The notes under the pieces: generated by a model
What the model was told of the DNA's origin: nothing
The model's input: only the letters and a program-made list of their open reading frames with translations
Database searches by the model: none
Source of the DNA: Megalopta genalis
Lineage: Eukaryota; Arthropoda; Insecta; Hymenoptera; Halictidae
Length of the DNA stretch: 64,000 nt
Assembly: GCF_051020955.1 (NCBI RefSeq)
Contig: NC_135013.1
Span: 6,856,001-6,920,000, forward strand
Reading direction: 5' to 3'
Position numbers and translations under genes: made by a program
In this document: in pieces, positions 12,536 to 25,405 of the stretch
How the letters are laid out: every line of letters begins with the position of its first letter
Position numbering within the stretch: the first letter of the stretch is position 1

Positions 12536-15500
12536 TCATAACTTCATCTCCCACAGCACAATGTGGGCATCGTTACTGTTTGGATCTTTGAACGTGTAAC
12601 CAGATTTAGAGCTCTTGTCGGCAACAGACTGAGCGTTCAGTTGCCTCCAATTAATGTAACCTCTGCCGCCCATCAGCGTCAGGACCGTCCGTTTAGGTTG
12701 TTCTATTTGTTGCAGAGTTTTGTTTATCTTTTTCGCATTAGGCTTCAAATTGTTGGACGCCGGCAGGGTCTCCGCAACTGACTGCCCAATGCTACTGTTC
12801 GGAGTTGGTGTTTCGTACGGTCCGTTTCGACTAGCGGTGCTACTGTTGCGAGACAATTTCCCAGTTTTCAAGGAGATATTTTCCTCGGAACCGGAAGATG
12901 TGTACAGAGAACTGGCGTGCGAGTCCACGGACCAATTTGACAAGTCCAAGGACCTGGGCCTGGTAATTTTCATCTTCAGTCTACGGTCTAAGGTATTAAC
13001 TTTATTTGGTATGGCTGCTAGCTCTGGATCGCTCCTCCTTAAGGACTCGTAAATTGGATCGATGCCAGAGCTGTTCTCGTTCTCGTAATCCTTAACGTAC
13101 ATAAGTTCCCCGTATAGACCGTAAACGTCGCAGTTCTCGCCCGAACTCTGCGATCCGGACATCGAACTGGACAAGAATCCACCACCGGAACCGAGCCCTC
13201 TTGGAAGTGTCTTTGAACCTCTGTACTCGTATTCCTTGCTCCGTTTCCGTCTCAACATTACCGGGCTGCTCGCTAGTTGTTGCTTGAGCTTCACTATGCT
13301 ATTCGACATGGACGAATCTAAGCTTGCCCTGTCTCGGCTACTCCTGCTGCTATCAGTTTCCTTATTCCGTAATTGTACGGTCTCCTCGTCTGTGATCTCA
13401 TCGCTTGCGCAGTTCAGGGTATTCTTATGATTCTGAATAGCTAGCAAGAAGGTGATGGGGCCGAAGTGCGCGTGGTAAGAGATATTCACACGGCCACTGA
13501 TAATGGGTACTCCTTCCAAACGAGGAAGAGGAATCGTTAGGCTGATGCCTACGTTTGTGCCAACCCAGAGGAGACCCTTGCAAGCTAGCAGTGCCGTTAC
13601 CGTAACCGTGGTCTGGTTATTGTTCAGATTATCGCCGCAGGAATTCGAGGTATTATTCGACCTGGTCACCCTTAGGACGTTGGACGCTATGTTGATGTCT
13701 TGGAGGTGTTTAAACGTTTCGGTGTGGTATAAACATACGGTGCTAGAGTTCTTCAAAGCGACCCAAAGGCCTACACCAGAGTGAGCCATCAACTTCACGT
13801 TGCCAACGTGTTCGTGCTGAGCACTGAAGCTTTTCGTGATATCGCCGGTGACCCCGTTTAGCACCCACACCTTTTTGCCACAAGCGGCGTAAACGGACGC
13901 GTTGATCGGCATCAAACAAGACACGGGTTCGCTGCCCAATGATATCACGTGCGGCTCTTTGAGGTTCCAGGTACCATCTATTTGTCTCCTGAACAGCAGC
14001 AGCAAGCCAATGCCCAGCGCGACGAAAACGTTGTCGCAGTGATACTTGATCTGTATCACTGGTCCCGACACGGCATAGTTACCGAGTTCCTCTTGTTTTT
14101 CTGGTTCCGAGGCAGCGTAGATGATAATCTTGCGGGAATCCGTGCCCATCCATACCAGGTCGTTCGACAGTGACAATGGTTCGGAGGAGACACCTTTTAC
14201 GAATTCTACGGCAGCTACTCTGGTTTCTATCAAGTCGAACGATGTTATTTGCTTCAGGGATGTGGCGGAAGCTGTTGTAGATTGACCGAATATAGTCACG
14301 TGGCTGGATATACCATCCCCTGTACAGATCCATAAGTAACTTTGACTTCTACCACGGCGCCTGGTGGGCCGTGGATTTTGGGTGGTGTAGTAACAACCGC
14401 AACGTACCTGAAAATATAGAACAAAAATATAGAACATTTCTACATCGTTTAATTGATTTAATTAATATCCAATATCTTACCTCTGTCTGATGTTGCGAGT
14501 GGTACACTTGTTGCGAACTAACGAACAATGGCATCTTGGTCGATGGTCTTTGTTCTTGTTCAGGTACTTCCCAAGAAGGAGAATTATTTGGATCTAAAGC
14601 TAACTGTGCCAGCCTAAGCTCGGTTATCCAGTCTTTCTTCACTAGAGGATTTTCTGTTTGAAATGTGTACATTTGTCCTTGCTTAGTTACCAGCTGCAAG
14701 CAACAACTATCTGCCCATACCATGTCCTCGTCTTTCTGTTGTATCGATAGTTGTATAGATTGGAGAATTTGTTTGGTCTTCTCTAACGTCATTCCCTGTA
14801 AACGAGACGCATAGAATAGAGTACACGTTACACATGAAATTTTAATACTTTGAAACGTACAGCAAAGCAAGCAAGTTAAAAAAAAAGAACAATTTGCGTA
14901 TACATATTTTTCGTACCTCGTATTTACCCTTCAGTTGTGCAACTAAATCACTTATCCTGGACATCACTTCGTAATCGTGCATAAGGTCATTCATTTCTAC
15001 ACAGAGATTGTCCGCACCTGCCTGTCCGCATTCTCCACTTTTGTCAGATTTCAGGCTGCCGCCTTTGTTCAGACCAGCAGTTAATAATCGACTCAACGTA
15101 GGCGAAGTACTCGTGTCCTGAATCTAAAATATTTGAAATCAATATTATTTTGATTTAAGAAACTATAATTTATTTCTTCGTGGACGTCAAATTTTATTTG
15201 CATATAATAAAAAGATATAATAAAATATATTCGATTAAAAAAAAATCATTTAACGTACCTCAATGTCTGACACAGGATACGTCCACTTCAAAGTGAGTCT
15301 TTCGCTTCCGCTGAAGTCCTCCGCGGATCGCGGCGTCACGGAAACGCACACCACAAGGTCGTTCAACAACAGCAACCTTCGTCTTTTTGATTTTGTGATC
15401 ATGCCATTTTGATTGAATTCCTGTAAAAATGTACGATAAAAATTGTCTCGCATACAGAGGTTCTGTTTCAATTTTGTACAAATCTGTACATACCAACTGT

Positions 15501-18500
15501 GTGACGTTGTCTTCCCTTATGAGATATCTAGAAGAAGATGAAAGAGGACGATGAGACAGTTTTCCGGATACATGTCGCAGCATTTCTTTGAAAGCCTGGA
15601 ACTGTTCCGCCTCGCGTTTCCTCTCATTCAACATCTCTGCCAGACTTTCTAGTTGGGTCAACGCTAACTGCAACGACATTCTATCGTGGTGTCCTTGCGG
15701 CGTGTGTTTCAATAAGTCCTAGACAAATTTGATATCATTCTAATGCGATCGTCGAGGAGGAAAACTAAACACTAACTAGCCGTGATGCTTACTTGTAGGA
15801 ATAATATGAACTGCGGAAACCTCTGAACGGGTTTAACCATGAGCCCAAAAAAGGACAGTCTATCGTGTGCACTTATTTGTTTCACCTGTAACAGAAAATT
15901 AATTTGAATATCAGAGACATGGTAATACAAATGTCTGTGATATATTCGAGACTGCCTCACCAATTATTTTTCCATTAAAAATTAGCTTGGAAGTGGTTAG
16001 AAGTAAGAGAGCAGAATGTATTCTATATATATGTGTGTGTTAGTTATATAGTTAAAATATATAGTATATATAAAATATATATATTCTATATATTCTATAC
16101 ATTCTATATATTCTATATATTCTATATATTCTATATATTCTATACATTCTATATATTCTATATATATATTCTATATCTATTTTAACTACTCATTGACACA
16201 AATGAAACTGGTGTTAGTAGAGGTAACTCCGAATGTAATTTAGCATTAAACAGGTACTAAATAGCGGCAATAACCAGGCGTCATCTCACACCTGCTGGTA
16301 ATGGTTCATGTGTTTACCTTGAAGAAGTCGGCAAGCGCAGTTTTTCGTTTCGACTCCTGTTTAGCTAAATCCATGGCTACCGAGAAATTGTTTATGAAGC
16401 CACTGTAAATATCTAGCACGATCGCTTTGCTGAAGCTGGCCACGAATACGTCACCCAGCTTCTCATCTTTGTCCCATGAACGAACGCATTCAGCGAGCGC
16501 AATTCTGAACAACGTGTGGCACTGCAGAATTTCGGGCAATCTATGAAACAACGTTGCTATTTTCCCTTGGCTCAATATAGGCGGCGAGGATTCCTCCAAA
16601 GGTTTCTTGTAATCCTGAAACAGGGAAATAATGTAATCTTTAATCGAACGAGAAAAACCAAAAAGGTACTTTACATTCTCTATATATGATATGTACATGT
16701 ATTCTCTATAATAGGCTCAGCTCGATACGTACGTTCACTAGCCTCTGCAACGTGGACACGTAACCGTTCTCCGAGTGCACTATGGCTGCTACTATGTGCC
16801 GGCGTTTCAGCTGCTGCGGAGTTAAATTAGGAGGTGTCGGCGGAAGAGCCGGCGGTGTTTGACGACGTTGTTGCATGCATTGAAATTGCACCATTGCGCT
16901 GTTCTCCTCTTCGACCTGGAAGCGACTTATATTAGTATAATATCATCAGTGTTTGTGAATGGTTGTGATCACATTTTTTTTATTTCACTTTCTAAACAAA
17001 GGAGACTTTTGCATTACTTGTGGAATAATACTAAGTAGCAGATATTAGACTACGTTAGGTTAAATAATTTTAAGATTTAGAAATACAGTCACCACTACTA
17101 AGAATTTTTCTAAAAATAAAAAAACAACTACATGAATTTCTTGCAAGTTATGGTGACTGAAAACTTCACAATGAGTCTCAGATGTTCACAAATTAAAAAA
17201 TAGTTTCTATATAATAGTTTCTATACTTTTCATTTTCTGTGTGTCTAGAGACAAGGATATATTTTTGTAATCACTACTATTTAATTTGCTAAATTAAGAA
17301 AGGAGATGATGAGGTCAGTGAGACTGGAGAAAATTCGTGTCTCTCTGAAGATTTTCTAGCGATAATTATTCCTTATCGTTTGCGACAATTTGAACGGGAA
17401 AGGTTTTGAACAATGGCCAAAGCAACTACCTCGCAGAGCTGAGGCATCTGAGGCGTCTTGATCGGACTCGTGAGAGAAACCGTGTCTGACGAGTCGACGT
17501 CGTACTGTTGCGTCGAACCTCGACGGATGCTGAACCATCTCGAGAGTCTTCCGTGGTTCCCAGGCGAGTCTAATGGGTCAGCGTTGTTCACTCGCATATT
17601 CTGCGACCTCCACTTGTCGCACAGTGTCCTTGCCTTGTGCAACGTGCTCCTTAACTGGCAGTTACTTCTGCAACGAATTGGTCGTTACATTAATTGCAAA
17701 GTACAGAGACGGAGCCACAGGGCTGCCAGGTGAACCGAAACAATCGACAAATTCTTGCCGGACCAACGAAACAACGTACGAGAATGTATTTTGATCAGCT
17801 CTTTCTAATCATTGGATCGATGCAAAAGCAACACTAGAACTATTTCAAATTCAACAAGTACTTGTTCGCAGAATAATTAACAAGGATTTCCGTTGACGTT
17901 TTACGTCAATCGGATATTTGCCTAACGATCAAACAGCGGATGTTTATGCACTTGTAGAATGTTTGAGTATGCAAAACGCGGCAAAGTATAATTCACGATC
18001 AAGTCCTTCGCAATTCACAGACTATTTTCAGTATACGGACATTTTTTAAATAGTATGTATACTATATATATATATAAGTATACAAAAATGTCTCGCAATC
18101 TGGAAATGGCGGGTTCCTCAGATCATTTGAAGCAACTTCTTCCTTTACAAAAATGTTCTCCGAGGCGCCGTTAACGAGTTATTAACGAAAAACAGTGACC
18201 AATGAGAGGCGAGCTCAGCTGGCGCGAGGCGACCGAGCGAATGAGCGGAACTGGGCTTCGCGCGCTGGTACTCGATTCTTATGGGTCACTGTTTTTCGTT
18301 AATAACTCGTAAACGGTGCCTCGGAGAAAATTTTTGTAAAGGAAAAAGTTGCTTCAAATGACCTGAGGAACCCACCACTTTCGGATTGCGAGACATTTTT
18401 GGGACACCCTGTATGTAAGTGTATATAATACTGTAGTATAGTATTTTTCAAATCTATGTAAAATACATATATCTCTGCTTGATATCGATCCTTGGATAAC

Positions 18501-19934
18501 TATTTTCAGGGAATAGAAATTCCATACGTATTCACATTGTGCACACGTTACGTTCGACATTTTTGATATTCGCTTTAATGCCTATGTCAATATCGCAAGG
18601 CAGGAGAGATAAAGCAGTTCCAGTTGCAGGAAATCGATTCTGTGTGAACATGCCATTCTTCTTCAAAAGATAAGCAAATATCTATTTAAATCGAACGTTT
18701 CCATGTTCTTGGAAACGTCGACATTAAATTCCAAGAACTTTCCATCCAGGTTTATCTAATTTACTGTGTATTCCTGTAAAATGCATTTTAAGGTAAAAAC
18801 ACCTTTTTTTCACAGTGGATACTGTTAGATACAACAAATATACTGAAATTTGACGATGCAAAAAAATACCGTGTAAAGACTCAGGTGCATTGAAGATGAG
18901 TTTTGCTGAATTATCAAATTGTAAGTTCATCACACGATCTTAAGAATCTAAGATTTTTATCTAGGTATTTTTACTAATCTGATTTCTTAAAATTTGTTTT
19001 TTTTTTTAATGAAAATTTGACGGTGCAAAAAAATACCATGTAAAGACTCAGGTGCATTGAAGATGAGTTTTGCTGAATTATCAAATTGTAAACAGGTTCG
19101 TCACACGATCTTAAGAATCTAAGATTTTTATCTAGGTATTTTTACTAATCTGATTTCTTAAAATTTGTTTTTTTTTTTAATGAAAATTTGACGGTGCAAA
19201 AAAATACCATGTAAAGACTCAGGTGCATTGAAGATGAGTTTTGCTGAATTATCAAATTGTAAACAGGTTCGTCACACGATCTTAAGAATCTAAGATTTTT
19301 ATCCAGGTATTTTTACTAATCTGATTTCTTAAAATTTGCTTTTTTTATGAAAATTTGACGATGCAAAAAAATACCATGTAAAGACTCAGGTGCATTGAAG
19401 ATGAGTTTTGCTGAATTATCAAATTGTAAACAGGTTCGTCACACGATCTTAAGAATCTAAGATTTTTAGCTAGGTATTTTTACTAATCTGACTTCTTAAA
19501 ATTTCTTTTTCTTTTTCTTTTACAAACCTGATGTTTCCATGAATGAACCCGATGATCTAGTTTCTTTATAAATCTCTTTCTTTCACTTATCTGTAGGTTT
19601 TCATAAAAATGTCGAGGTCGCTAAGCTTCCAGCGTGAAATTCGGTCGTTGATCGTTCGGTCAAAGAAGAAATCGTTTGTTCCGGCCCACCCTGGCGCAGT
19701 GAAAATGGAACAACGCTTACTTAATACTGATATTACTCTTCTCGCTCTCGTCGTCTGAAGAGAGGTCATGATCTGAGGCGGAGCACCACGAATCCTCGCT
19801 TCTGGCCGACTGTGTCGACGTGTTAGACCTAGTCGCCTTCAAGGTAGGGTGGTGCTGTCTGTGCGTTTGCCCGACAGTTTCCATTTTCGTCGGTCCTACG
19901 TCATCCCATGATCTGCACCTTGAACGTGGTTCAT
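12536..19934 (-). CDS. Rho guanine-nucleotide exchange factor, ARHGEF10-like (N-terminus not found)
   Basis: Ten minus-strand coding exons join in frame: 19,934-19,721, 17,667-17,430, 16,915-16,733, 16,614-16,318, 15,885-15,793, 15,718-15,494, 15,420-15,259, 15,123-14,917, 14,795-14,481 and 14,407-12,536 (stop TGA). All have GT-AG borders, and 1,267 residues are visible. Residues 1-175 are Ser/Thr/Pro-rich. The DH domain spans roughly 183-400, with IVHSENGYVSTL at its first helix and MVKPVQRFPQFILFLQ in its core helix, followed by QLALTQLESLAEMLNERKRE. A PH-like region follows, from about 415 (KRRRLLLLNDLVVCVSV) to about 600. The last exon carries a WD40-like propeller (ICTGDG, LVWMGTDS, VYAACGKKVWVL, GLWVALKNSSTVCLYH, LLWVGTNVG) and ends DAHIVLWEMKL. 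DH wording and order match vertebrate ARHGEF10, whose known role is GDP-GTP exchange on Rho GTPases. The first visible exon begins with a split codon, so at least one upstream coding exon is missing. Confidence 0.9.
13000..13480 (-). other. low-complexity insertion in the propeller part of the RhoGEF
   Basis: Between the blade containing the ITFLLAIQNHKN segment and the closing strand there is a Ser/Arg/Lys/Asp-rich stretch with runs such as SSRSSRDRASLDSS and LGSGGGFLSSSMSGSQSS. It continues, less marked, to about 12,690. It looks disordered and rich in possible phosphorylation sites, and it stays in frame within one exon. The ARHGEF10/17 family usually has a linker in this place, but length and sequence vary. 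Confidence 0.6.
16020..16186. repeat. TATATTCTA microsatellite-like repeat in a RhoGEF intron
   Basis: Degenerate 9-10 bp units of the form attctatat are repeated over about 165 bases in the intron between coding exons 16,614-16,318 and 15,885-15,793. Confidence 0.85.
18079..18413. mobile_element. TA-flanked foldback MITE (intronic copy)
   Basis: The two halves are inverted copies of each other: ...CATTTGAAGCAACTT..., then GAGTTATTAACGAAAAACAG, and the mirror image after a GC-rich centre. The right end is intact (GGGACACCCTG followed by TA). The left end has lost the CAGGGTGTCCC tip, keeping only AAAAATGTCTCGCAAT. It sits in the intron between RhoGEF exons 19,934-19,721 and 17,667-17,430. 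Confidence 0.85.
18846..19515. repeat. tandem array, ~167-171 bp unit, four copies
   Basis: The word CG(A/G)TGCAAAAAAATACC recurs at 18,854, 19,021, 19,192 and 19,359, so spacings are 167, 171 and 167. Units are almost identical, differing in poly-T length and a few bases. The first copy lacks the CAGGTTCG-type insertion seen in later ones. The array lies in the same RhoGEF intron. Confidence 0.95.
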
Positions 19935-20339
19935 CTGAAATCAACCGACATTCAACGTTTTGAGGTGTAATTTCGACATCGAACGATTAGCCTAATCGCG
20001 CTACAAGAGTACCAAGAGATATCGCATGTGCGCGCGCGCCTCCTCGCCTTTAAACTCTCAGAGTTGTTTTCATCCCTTCGATATGGCCTAGCGCGTGTAG
20101 GTGTTACTAGTGGATCGGGACTTTTTTAAATAATTAAATTATTTGTTTCCGACTTCAGCAACTGGATGCAATGTAAAAGATGAAAGAGCCGTAAAAAAAA
20201 CCTAGATTAACATTTACGTTTACCTAACCGGTCAAAATGATTGGCGCCAGATTATTTTAAAAATATTCTTCTTCTGAACCGGTACAAATAATTACGTTTA
20301 ATTAATAATTAATAATTAATTTAAGGATGGGTGGTGTCA

Positions 20340-21240
20340 AGTAAAATATTAAAGACATAACTATTAAAATGTTGAACTACTGAAATGCTGAATTATTAAA
20401 ATGTTTAACTACTGAAATGCTGTATTATTAAAATGTTTAACTACTGAAATGCTGAATTATTAAAATGCTTAACTGTTACAATGCTTAACTATTAAAATGC
20501 TTAAGTATTAAAACACTTAACTATTAAATTGCGTAACTATTAAGATACTTAACTATTAAAATACTTAAATATTTACTGAACTACCTAAGCAACGTTCAAA
20601 ACAGAATTATCAGAACCAAAACGTTCGAGATTAAGTATTAAATTAAGTATTAAAATACTGAACTATTAAATTCCTTAAGTATTAAAATACTTAACTATTA
20701 AATTCCTTAAGTATTAAAATACTTAACTATTAAATTCCTTAAGTATTAAAATACTTAACTATTAAATTCCTTAAGTATTAAAATACTTAACTATTAAATT
20801 CCTTAAGTATTAAAATACTTAACTATTAAATTCCTTAAGTATTAAAATACTTAACTATTAAATTCCTTAAGTATTAAAATACTTAACTATTAAATTCCTT
20901 AAGTATTAAAATACTTAACTATTAAATTCCTTAAGTATTAAAATACTTAACTATTAAATTCCTTAAGTATTAAAATACTTAACTAATAAATTACTTAACT
21001 ATTAAATTACTTAACTATTAAATTGCTTAAATATTTACTGAACTACCTAAGCTACGTTCAAAATAGAATTAACAGAACCAAAACGTTCGAGATTAAGTAT
21101 TAAATTAAGTATTAAAATACTTAACTATTAAATTGCGTAACTATTAAGATATTTAACTATTAAAATACTTAAATATTTACTGAACTACCTAAGCAACGTT
21201 CAAAACAGAATTATCAGAACCAAAACGTGCAAGATTAAAG
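20340..21240. repeat. AT-rich satellite: 32-bp array with flanking repeated blocks
   Basis: The core (about 20,646-20,990) is a 32-bp unit (ttaactattaaattcc plus ttaagtattaaaatac) repeated about ten times nearly without change. Before it, more degenerate tttaactactgaaatgct-type repeats run from 20,360. A block containing GAACTACCTAAGC(A/T)ACGTTCAAAA and CAGAACCAAAACGT recurs at about 20,578, 21,039 and 21,180, so the whole region is built from higher-order duplications. Confidence 0.95.
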
Positions 21241-22140
21241 AGTCGAGCAGCAGTTTAATCAAAAGGATTGCCACACGTATTCTGCAAAATATTGTTGCAC
21301 AATTTCTTAGGAACAATGATTTCCGATCTGGAGTGAACTAGTACAGGTTTTGCAAGAACAACGTTCGCTAAACGATCCTCGAGATCGTGACAACTCATTA
21401 CCATACGCCTTAATGTAACTATATTTTCGTTAAACGAGTGACGACAGGCTCTATTTATACAACTTATGTGTGTCTGTGTGCGTGTGTATGTGTCATTCGT
21501 TACAATCGATTCGATCCTCCTTTTATCTCCCGAGGTAACAATTTCAGAGGTCCATGCTCGCCAAAAAGAAACGAGAAATCTGGACGTCTTCTCTGCGCGC
21601 GAATTTCCTCGAAGTCCGATCAACGGCAATAAATGCGCGACGATGAAAAATGCGCGTCTTCGAAATCGTTTTCGCAATGCTCGAAGCTTGTGCGTTCATC
21701 ATCGTATAAACGATTTCGCAACGTGACGTGATTTTTCTTGCTCGCTAATCCATCCAGCTAGCTTCTGGATCGCGGACCTTCGAGCGAATTTTCGCAGATT
21801 ATTCCGTCGAATTCGGACCGAGGAAAAAATGCGATTGATTATCTTGATCTTTCAAAGTTAAATTAACATTTATTTACAACGTTTTTATTCACGGAATAAT
21901 CGTGCCATTAGATTTATTTACGAACGAAGCAGAAATCTCGAAAATCGATCTCAATTTTTATGAATCGAGTCATGAAAATTTATACATTAATTTATACGTT
22001 AATTTGTACATTAACAATCCGTTTATCATAATTCCTTGTGAATATTATAGTTTAGCAATCTATTTATTCAATAAACCATGGATCAATTCTAAATATTTCA
22101 CCTGTTGGTGCCAAATTAAACAAAGGGTTATTCCGTCGAT
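21241..22140. other. unique stretch upstream of the RhoGEF exons, no exon recognised
   Basis: Moderate GC. A 140-codon open frame on the minus strand (21,255-21,677) shows no recognisable domain and no clear donor in the right phase to join the RhoGEF exon at 19,934. It could hold a 5' UTR exon or promoter of that gene, but nothing decisive is visible. Confidence 0.3.
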
Positions 22141-22144
22141 CAAT

Positions 22145-22416
22145 AAAATTATAATAATAATAATGATTATTGTTTTTTATTATTATTATTACTATTATCG
22201 TTATTACTATTATTGTTGGTATTATTATTATTGTTATTATTATTACTATTGTTATTACTATTATTATTATTATTGCTATTATTGTTAGTATCATTATTAT
22301 TGTTATTATTACTACTACTATTGTTATTACTATTATTATTATTATTGTTATTATTACTACTACTATTGTTATTACTATTATTGTTAGTATTATTATTATT
22401 GTTATTATTATTACTA

Positions 22417-22451
<35 letters not shown>

Positions 22452-22567
22452 GTTGTTGTTGTTATTACTATTATTGTTAGTATCATTATTATTGTTACTA
22501 TTGTTATTACTATTATAGTTAGCATTATTATTATTGTTATTATTATCATTGTTATCATTATTATTAT
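22145..22567. repeat. (TTA)n-type trinucleotide microsatellite, ~420 bp
   Basis: A continuous array of TTA/ATT triplets interrupted by TAC, TTG and TCA triplets, which retains the 3-base register throughout. It makes long but meaningless open frames (Leu, Ile and Tyr runs) on both strands. Confidence 0.95.
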
Positions 22568-23254
22568 ATCTTGTTTCCGAGATTTTTACATTTCCCCTAT
22601 TGCGAATCGCGTGCTAATCTTTATCGCCGATAATAAAAATGTTCAGTTCGAGGCGAAATAAAACATTAAAATTGTAAAATACGCAGCAGCTCGCGTAATG
22701 CTTGGTATCATGCTCATGATAGTGCACGACGATCGTTCCCAACCGCCCAATGGACAACGTTGAACAGGCTGTGGGGGACAGTCATTGGCGTTGGTCGGGT
22801 TAAAGAAAATCATAATGTCGCTAATAAACACGTTTAGAAACAATACGGACGGAGATAAGAGCGATGATGTTCCGGGTGAGTCACGTCACGCGAGCTGAAT
22901 TCCGTGTTGGCAAACTATTCCATTAAACGTGGTCGAAATCTCGCGCGGAAAATTTAGAGACCTGTTCCTCGAGAAGTAGCCTATGCAACGCGGATAATTT
23001 TAGGATCAAGACATTGTAATTTATTACTTCCCACGTTCCCGGATTTTGGAGTCGAACGCGAAGGTCGTCCATAGATCACGCGGACGCTTATGAAAATTCA
23101 CGATTTCTTATGATCGATCGATCTTTCGGCCTAGACGAGATTTTTGTTTGTTTAATCTTCGTAAGATTTCTATCGTAACAATATATGCTTGGATTTCTTA
23201 CGAAAACATTTTTATATTTTCAGCAAATGTAAATGTATTTTAACGTCGAAGATT
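22568..23254. other. unique non-coding stretch
   Basis: Mixed composition, with no exon, RNA or element recognised. Confidence 0.3.
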
Positions 23255-23765
23255 ATTATAAATATATATGTTAGTTTACGATCATCTCGAATTTTATTGA
23301 TCAATCTTGCTCGGTATATTGTTGATTAATTTTTTATTTAGTATTAAACGAAGTTGAATATAATATATTATTTTATATAATATTATATTATTAATTTAAT
23401 ATTGATAATATATTATAATATTATATATATATAATAATATATAATATTAAAAATATAAAAAAATATGTATTAGTTTACGACCATCTCGAATTTTATTGAT
23501 CAATCTTGCTCGGTATATTGTTGATTAATTTTTTATTTAGTATTAAACGAAGTTAAATATAATATATTATTCTATATAATATTATATTATATATATTAAT
23601 TTAATATTGATAATATTATAATATTATATATAATAATATTATATTATTAATATAATATTATATAAAAATATATTATTTTATATATTATTAATATTATTAT
23701 ATAATAATATATTATTTTATATATTATTAATATTATTATATATTATTTTTTATAAGAATATTTTA
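23255..23765. repeat. AT-rich direct duplication (~200 bp) and TA-rich tail
   Basis: The segment beginning ATGTTAGTTTACGATCATCT near 23,267 is repeated from about 23,466 (TATTAGTTTACGACCATCT...), including TTTTATTGATCAATCTTGCT in both. Each copy ends in a long TATAATATTA-type tract, which expands to about 23,755. Confidence 0.85.
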
Positions 23766-24511
23766 TTTAAATATTCTGTATTAATGGACATTTTCTAAAC
23801 ACGTTGGTTTTTCTATAGACCTTAACGAACCGTGTGAAAATTTCAATTAATCGTCACGAACCGTATAGCGAGATATAACGGTACTTATTACTCTGGGTCC
23901 AAATAGACCCGACTCCCGCAGTCCGAGCGTCGAACAGGTCTATCGAGCTCGTAAGAAAATTTACATAGCGGTGAATTCTCTCAATTGATCGTCTTTTAAG
24001 ATTGAATCTCAGCCAGTTATACGGATTAGGTGCGGCCTATACTTATCACGGTAAAATTTTGCATCGTACCACAGTGTCGCCGTTAGAATAAAAGCAACAC
24101 GTAAGTTTGACCTATAATGATTTTATCAACCCTCACAGCTGGCCTTGCTAACCCTTATCATTCCTCTCGGTCAATTGTTCGTTAAATGTTGTGGCTTTTC
24201 TGCCGCGCGATTGCAAGCTCTGTTTCGAACGAATCAGATTTCCATATCTCTGACACCGTTGTTAGCATTGCATAATACTATTTTTAAGCCGTTCGTGTCC
24301 TCAATTTTTTTTTTAAACGATCGTCTTTACGCGCGAGGAGTCTGTGAAGCAAGAAGAAACTTCGCGTTTATGACAGCCTTGGCAGAAAAAGCATTCGCGA
24401 TTGTGTCTGTGGGAAGAATTCGTGCATATATTAAAAATTGAATAACAATATTGTGCGATCGTCGAAAAATAAAATGCAAGAGATGTTCGTATTTCAAGAA
24501 AATATCCATGG
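23766..24511. other. unique non-coding stretch
   Basis: Moderate GC. Open frames at 24,145-24,509 on both strands show no recognisable protein. Confidence 0.3.
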
Positions 24512-25085
24512 AATTATTATTATTACTATTATTATTATTATTGGTGGTAAAATAGTAACAATATACTGGTAGTAAAATAATAGTAATAATATACTGGTAG
24601 TAAAATAATAACTTATTGTTATTATTATTATTGGTGGTAAAATAGTAACAATATAGTAATATTGTAGTGATATAATTATATATAATGTAATAATATACAG
24701 GTAGTAAAATAATAACTTATTGTTATTATTATTATTGGTGGTAAAATAGTAACAATATAATAATGTTGTAATAATGTAATTATATATAATGTAATAATAT
24801 ACTGGTAGTGAAATAATAACTTATTGTTATTATTATTATTGGTGGTAAAATAGTAACAATATAATAATATTGTAATAATATAATTATATATAATGTAATA
24901 ATATACTCGTAGTAAAATAATAACTTATTGCTATTATTATTATTGGTGGTAAAACAGTAACAATATAATATTGTAATAATATAATTATATCTAATGTAAT
25001 AATATACTGGTAGTAAAATAATAACTTATTGTTATTATCATTATTATTGGTGGTAAAATAGTATTATTATTATATTAAAATAGTA
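24512..25085. repeat. tandem array, 104-bp unit
   Basis: GGTGGTAAAA recurs at 24,633, 24,737, 24,841, 24,945 and 25,049, an exact 104-base period. A partial first copy lies at 24,543. Units consist of TTATTGTTATTATTATTATT, the GGTGGTAAAA word and a TA-rich part. Confidence 0.95.
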
Positions 25086-25239
25086 ACATCATTAATAAGT
25101 TACTGAAATTATACTGTATACGTTTGATTTTCTTTATATTTTGTTATGCAACAGTTAATATAAAATATATAATTTCACAAAGAACATCAAAGTATATTCT
25201 TCTTAATCAGTTAGCTCTTTCTGATGAGTATACTCTTCA

Positions 25240-25405
25240 AAAATATATTAATAATATTAATATAATATATATTAATATATATAATATAATATATATTAAT
25301 ATATAATATTAATATAATATAATATATATTAATATATAATATTAATATAATATAATATAATATTAATATATAATATATTAATATAATATAATATTAATCA
25401 TATTA
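25240..25405. repeat. (ATATTA)n simple repeat
   Basis: Almost pure A/T, built of AATATTAATATA-type units. Confidence 0.85.

Noticed and set aside
12563..14173. Several + strand frames opposite the last RhoGEF exon
   Set aside because: Shadows of the real minus-strand coding sequence, whose domain content and splice phases are unambiguous.
20646..20990. Regular 32-bp repeats resembling a CRISPR array
   Set aside because: Units follow one another directly with no unique spacers, and the genome is that of an insect with spliced genes.
21255..21677. 140-codon minus-strand frame upstream of the RhoGEF exons, considered as the missing first exon
   Set aside because: It has no donor in the phase required by the exon at 19,934 (one leftover base) and shows no resemblance to RhoGEF N-termini.
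22064..22661. Long Ile/Leu/Val/Tyr open frames that look like membrane proteins
   Set aside because: Direct translation of the TTA-type microsatellite in several frames on both strands.
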